From the NCBI RefSeq assembly GCF_020073745.1, contig NZ_JAIRAU010000008.1:281902-345901 (forward strand): DNA of 64,000 nt. Reading direction: 5' to 3'. The notes below the pieces were generated by a model. The model made no database searches and was not told the origin of the DNA. It saw only the letters and a program-made list of their open reading frames with translations. Positions 60,297 through 64,000 of the stretch are shown here, one piece after another. This DNA is from Nannocystis pusilla. Lineage in GTDB: Bacteria; Myxococcota_A; Polyangia; Nannocystales; Nannocystaceae. Position numbers and translations under genes: made by a program. How positions within the stretch are numbered: position 1 is the stretch's first letter; each line of letters opens with the position of its first letter.

Positions 60297-62291
60297 GTGC
60301 GCACGCCGTTCTCGTCCACGTCGCTCATGTTGTCGGCGGCCCTGATGCTGGCGCCAGGCTGCACACGGCCGGCCGCCACGACCACCGCACCGGCCGAGCG
60401 ACCTGAAGCATCGACTCCCACGACATCGATGGCGTGGACGCCGGACCGCGACCGTCTGCAAGCGGACATCGCTGCGCTCGCGCGCGACGAGTTGCGCGGT
60501 CGCTTCACCTTGAGTCCGGAGCTCGCCGAGGCCGCGCAGTACCTGGCGCAGCGACACCGAGAGCTCGGCCTCGAGCCGCTCGCCGGCGATTCGTTCCTGG
60601 CCGACTTTCCGATTTCCGTCGGCGTGCGCGCGAGCCAGCCCGTGAGCTTGCAGGTCGTACGCGGCCGGAAGACGACCGCGATCGCGAGCGCCGAATTCTC
60701 GATCGCGCCCCAGACCGCCAGCGGTGAGGTGCGCGGCGCTGCTGTGTTCGTCGGCTACGCCGCTGCGGCGGAGCCGGCGCCCGGCGGCGACGACGACAAA
60801 GCCGACAAGTCCGACGCGCCGACCTACGACGACCTCGCCGGCGTCGACGTCAAAGGAAAGATCGCGGTCGTGCTGCTCGACGCTCCGGGTCGGCCCGACA
60901 CGATGACCTTCTTTCGCAGGCTGCAGCGCGAGGCGAGCGATTTCGCGGCGGCCGCGGCGCCGCTCAAGCAGAGCGGCGATGTCGCCGGGCTGCGGGCGCT
61001 GCACGAGCGCACCCGCGGGCAGGTGATCGCCATGCTCCAGCGGTTCATGCCCGGAGCTGACCTGAAGGACATGTGGCCCCTGCCCGCCGATCCGCTGACG
61101 GTCGAGTTCGACCTGCAGGCGATCGTCGCGCCGGTGATGCGCGAGGCCGGCAAGCGCAAGGGCCCGCAGTTCGCCATGGGCGCGGGTTCGCTGCGGACCA
61201 AGGTCGAGCGTCTGGCCAAGGCGGGCGCGATCGGTGTGGTCGCCGTGCGCGGACCTCGGAGCTTCCTCGACGACGCGGAGCGCGAGGCGGACGCGTTCGC
61301 GCCGCTGCAGCGGGAGGACGGCGCGCTCGGCGAGCCGGTGGCGCTGCCGGTCGTGCAGCTCAAGTGGAAGGCGGCCGACTCGCTGCTGCGCGTCGGCAAG
61401 GGCAAGCAGAAGATCTCCGCGCTGCAGGCCGCGATCGACGGCGACTTCGTGCCGCGCTCGGCCGACATCCCCGGCGTCGAGCTGCAGCTGTCGGCGGTCG
61501 TCGAGCCGGTCCAGGTGCAGACGCCGAACGTGCTGGCGCGCGTGCCCGGCGGCGACCTGCGCGACGAGATCGTCGTGATCGGCGCGCACTACGATCACAT
61601 CGGCGTGGTCGGCCGCGGCGAGTGCGGCGAGAGCCGCAAGGACGGGGTGGTCGACGGCATCTGCAACGGGGCCGACGACAACGCCAGCGGCACGGCGATG
61701 CTGCTCGAGCTGGCGCGTCACTTCCAGCAGCAGCGGCCGCGGCGCACCGTGGTGTTCGCCCACTTCGCGGGCGAGGAGCTGGGCCTGCTCGGCTCGAAGG
61801 CGCTGGCGGAGCGGCCGCCGTTTGCGCTCGACAAGGTGGTCGCCATGGTCAACCTCGACATGATCGGGCGACTCGGACCGAAGGGGCTGGCGATCGGGGG
61901 GCTGGTGTCGTCCGACGCCTGGATGCCGCTGCTCGACAGGATCGGCAACGCCGGCCTGTCGGTGCTCTACGAGGGCAGCGTGGCGACCCGCAGCGACCAC
62001 GCCAGCTTCTACCGGAAGAACCTGCCCGTGCTGTTCTTCTTCACCGGCACCCACGCCGACTACCACCGGCCGGGCGACCACTCCGACAAGATCAACTACG
62101 ACGGGCTGGTGGCGATCGGCACGCTCGTCCACGGCGTCACGCGCGCGGTGGCCGACGGCCTGGCGGTGCCCTACAAGGCCCCGCCGGCCGGCGGCGGCCT
62201 CGCCTCCGGCCTGCCCGGCCAGAACCCCGAAACCGTCGTCAAGCGGGTGCAGGGCTCGTCGAGCCCGGTGACCGCCCCCGCCGCGGAGTGA
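60297..62291 (+). CDS. M28-family metallopeptidase lipoprotein
   Basis: The 664-residue protein starts at GTG and has the lipobox ALMLAPGC. A PA-like inserted region lies at about 130-380 between two halves. The zinc-binding residues are in the second half: GAHYDHIGVVG (His), GADDNASGTAML (Asp bridging), FAGEELGLLGS (Glu), MVNLDMIGR (Asp) and HADYHRPGDHSD (His). M28 enzymes are aminopeptidases or carboxypeptidases that use two zinc ions. It is probably anchored at the cell envelope. Its last codon overlaps the GTG start of the FAD oxidoreductase (GTGA), so the two are co-translated. Confidence 0.92.
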   Translation: MRTPFSSTSLMLSAALMLAPGCTRPAATTTAPAERPEASTPTTSMAWTPDRDRLQADIAALARDELRGRFTLSPELAEAAQYLAQRHRELGLEPLAGDSFLADFPISVGVRASQPVSLQVVRGRKTTAIASAEFSIAPQTASGEVRGAAVFVGYAAAAEPAPGGDDDKADKSDAPTYDDLAGVDVKGKIAVVLLDAPGRPDTMTFFRRLQREASDFAAAAAPLKQSGDVAGLRALHERTRGQVIAMLQRFMPGADLKDMWPLPADPLTVEFDLQAIVAPVMREAGKRKGPQFAMGAGSLRTKVERLAKAGAIGVVAVRGPRSFLDDAEREADAFAPLQREDGALGEPVALPVVQLKWKAADSLLRVGKGKQKISALQAAIDGDFVPRSADIPGVELQLSAVVEPVQVQTPNVLARVPGGDLRDEIVVIGAHYDHIGVVGRGECGESRKDGVVDGICNGADDNASGTAMLLELARHFQQQRPRRTVVFAHFAGEELGLLGSKALAERPPFALDKVVAMVNLDMIGRLGPKGLAIGGLVSSDAWMPLLDRIGNAGLSVLYEGSVATRSDHASFYRKNLPVLFFFTGTHADYHRPGDHSDKINYDGLVAIGTLVHGVTRAVADGLAVPYKAPPAGGGLASGLPGQNPETVVKRVQGSSSPVTAPAAE

Positions 62292-63892
62292 GCGCCGTGC
62301 CGTCTGCGCCGCAGCGGGTGCGCGTCGACCTCCACCCCGACGCACTCCTCGACGACGCCGCCCTGCGCCGCGCCGCGGCCCAGGCGGCCGGCCTGCGCGA
62401 GGCCGACGTCCGCCACGTCGCCGTCGCCCACCGCTCGATCGACGCCCGCCGCGGCCGCGTGCGCGTCCACGCCGAGCTGCTCGTGTATGTCGGCAAGGAC
62501 ATGCCCGAAGAACCATGCTTCTTGCCGCATGTCCTGCCGAACATGTCCGAAGAGCCCGCCGTGGTGATCGTCGGCGCCGGGCCGGCGGGGATGTTCTGCG
62601 CCTGGGGCCTGGCGCGCGCGGGCGTGCGGGCGGTCGTGCTCGAGCGCGGGCGCGAGGTGCGGGCGCGGCGGCACGACCTGGCCGGGCTGAGCCAGCGCGG
62701 CGAGCTCGACCCCGAGAGCAACTACTGCTTCGGCGAGGGCGGCGCGGGCACCTTCTCCGACGGCAAGCTGTACACGCGGGCGACCAAGCGCGGGCCGGTC
62801 GACCTGGTCCTGCGGGCCTTCGCCGGCTACGGGGCGCCGCCGGAGATCCTCGTCGACGCGCGCCCGCACATCGGCACCAACCGGCTGCCGCGCGTGATCA
62901 CGGCGATGCGCGAGCACCTGATCGGCGCCGGCGTGGTGTTCCGCTTCGCCGCCCGCGCCGACGCGCTGGTCGTGCGCGACGGGGCGGCCGCGGGCGTGCG
63001 CCTGCGCGGCGGCGAGGTCGTGCCGGCCCGCGCCGTCGTCGTCGCGCCCGGGCACTCGGCCCGCGACGTCCAGGCCTGGCTGCGCGCGGCCGGGGTCAAG
63101 CTGTCGTTCAAGCCGTTCGCGCTCGGGGTCCGCATCGAGCACCCGCAGGCGCTCGTCGACCGCCTACAGTACGGCGCGCTGGCCGGGCACCCGGCGCTCG
63201 GGGCGGCCTCGTATCGCCTGGTCGAACAGACAGGCGCGGGCGCGGCCTTCTCGTTCTGCATGTGCCCCGGCGGCTACATCGTCCCTGCCGCCACCGACCC
63301 CGGCATGCAGGTCGTCAACGGCATGAGCCCGCACAGCCGGCGCGGCCGGTTCGCCAACTCCGGCCTCGTCACCGAGGTCGGCCCGCAGCACCTCGCCGCC
63401 GCCGGTCTGTCGCCCGACGACCCGCTCGCCGGGGTCGAGTACCAGGCCCGCTTCGAGGCCGAGGCCTACAGAGCCGGCGGCGGCGCCTTCGTCGCTCCGG
63501 CCCAGCGCCTCGCCGACCTCGTCCACGGCGCCGTCTCGCGCGAGCTGCCGCCGACCAGCTATCACCGCGGCCTGCAGTCGGCCCGCCTCGACCGCCTGCT
63601 CGGCCCGCTCGCGCCGCCGCTCCAGGCCGCGCTCCAGGCCCTCGGCGCGCGCATGCCCGGCTTCCTCGGCGACGACGCGATCGCCGTGGGTGTCGAAAGC
63701 CGCACCAGCTGCCCCGTCCGCATCGACCGCGACGGCGAGACGCTCGAGTCGCCGAGCACGCCGCACCTCTACCCGTGCGGCGAGGGGGCCGGATTCGCCG
63801 GCGGCATCGTCTCCGCCGCGCTCGACGGCCTTCGCGTGGCCGTCGCGATCGCGCGCCGCCTCGGGGCCCCGCACGAGCGAATTACGAGCTGA
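62288..63892 (+). CDS. FAD-dependent oxidoreductase with an N-terminal helical domain
   Basis: The 534-residue protein starts at a GTG that overlaps the M28 gene stop. An N-terminal domain of about 70 residues (HPDALLDDAALRRAAAQAAG and RGRVRVHAELLVYVG) precedes a linker carrying a large palindrome. The FAD domain follows: VVIVGAGPAGMFCAWGLARA, GGAGTFSDGKLYTR, a middle Rossmann-like region and the C-terminal YPCGEGAGFAGGIVSAALDGL that closes the FAD site. This layout matches the family of NAD(P)/FAD-dependent dehydrogenases of uncertain substrate. It is cytoplasmic and ends about 100 bp before the window edge. Confidence 0.86.
   Translation: MSAVPSAPQRVRVDLHPDALLDDAALRRAAAQAAGLREADVRHVAVAHRSIDARRGRVRVHAELLVYVGKDMPEEPCFLPHVLPNMSEEPAVVIVGAGPAGMFCAWGLARAGVRAVVLERGREVRARRHDLAGLSQRGELDPESNYCFGEGGAGTFSDGKLYTRATKRGPVDLVLRAFAGYGAPPEILVDARPHIGTNRLPRVITAMREHLIGAGVVFRFAARADALVVRDGAAAGVRLRGGEVVPARAVVVAPGHSARDVQAWLRAAGVKLSFKPFALGVRIEHPQALVDRLQYGALAGHPALGAASYRLVEQTGAGAAFSFCMCPGGYIVPAATDPGMQVVNGMSPHSRRGRFANSGLVTEVGPQHLAAAGLSPDDPLAGVEYQARFEAEAYRAGGGAFVAPAQRLADLVHGAVSRELPPTSYHRGLQSARLDRLLGPLAPPLQAALQALGARMPGFLGDDAIAVGVESRTSCPVRIDRDGETLESPSTPHLYPCGEGAGFAGGIVSAALDGLRVAVAIARRLGAPHERITS
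62497..62534. repeat. Large imperfect palindrome in the FAD gene linker
   Basis: GGACATGC (62497-62504) pairs with GCATGTCC (62527-62534); within the loop GAAG and CTTC pair again. A further CATGTCC follows at 62542. The stretch codes for KDMPEEPCFLPHVLPNMSEE, the linker between the N-terminal domain and the FAD-binding domain. Confidence 0.65.
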
Positions 63893-64000
63893 CCTTCAGG
63901 ACAGGTCACGAACGTCCTGCGTCTGCGTGACGTTTTTCACTCCTACACCCGGCGAGGGAGGACTGTCTTCACGCGAAAGGTTGCGCTTGCATGTGCGCAT

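Overview
The window is very GC-rich, gene-dense chromosomal DNA. It reads as a myxobacterium, most likely of the Nannocystis/Enhygromyxa group (suborder Nannocystineae). The clues are a caspase-family protease in an ECF-sigma operon, three large eukaryote-like Ser/Thr kinases, a double von Willebrand A protein ending in a MYXO-CTERM-like tail, many lipoproteins with Thr/Asp/Glu/Ser-rich linkers, and a homologue of sterol delta24-reductase (DHCR24), a group in which sterol synthesis is known. The placement is inference; no rRNA is present. I see no tRNA, rRNA, CRISPR array, insertion sequence, prophage or integrase. Most of the window looks like stable host chromosome.

Layout. 1-2962 (minus): ECF sigma factor, ActD-like membrane protein and caspase with overlapping ends; the caspase runs off the left edge. 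3.2-4.6 kb: heme c/copper monooxygenase lipoprotein. 4.7-9.9 kb (minus): small secreted protein, secreted unknown, kinase with cyclic-nucleotide-binding domain, metallo-beta-lactamase-fold hydrolase, histidine phosphatase. 10-14.3 kb: XRE-cupin regulator (plus), then RNase HI, lipoprotein, DHCR24-like oxidoreductase and PDZ protein (minus). 14.4-19.4 kb (plus): SGNH hydrolase, LysM-MepA endopeptidase, YkgJ-type Cys-cluster protein, SerC, SUFU-domain protein. 19.5-26 kb: lipoproteins, GST, SRPBCC membrane protein, repeat-rich lipoprotein. 26-32 kb: SecA, LD-carboxypeptidase, SecDF-P1-like lipoprotein, Maf, winged-helix regulator. 32-42.5 kb (all minus): XdhC, large lipoprotein, MobA-like transferase, enoyl-CoA hydratase, PknK-like kinase-ATPase-TPR protein, transmembrane kinase. 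42.5-49 kb (plus): two lipoproteins, then a heterodimeric ABC exporter and an HtrA protease with overlapping ends. 49-64 kb: TrxB, CPXCG protein, DUF5916 protein, isocitrate/isopropylmalate-type dehydrogenase, HelD-like helicase, VWA protein, M28 peptidase and FAD oxidoreductase.

The most unusual signal is not a gene. A family of short palindromes built on the half-site C(A/C)TGTCC facing GGACA(T/G)G, usually with a 4-nt loop, is scattered through the whole window. Perfect or near-perfect copies sit between genes, often just after stop codons or between convergent genes. Others lie inside reading frames without breaking them, including in well-conserved parts of RNase HI and SerC. I count roughly twenty clear copies in 64 kb. 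They behave like a genome-wide signal (compare uptake sequences, HIP1 or REP elements) rather than a local operator.

Many long open frames on the opposite strand of these genes, some over 1000 codons, are artefacts of GC-rich third positions and were left out.
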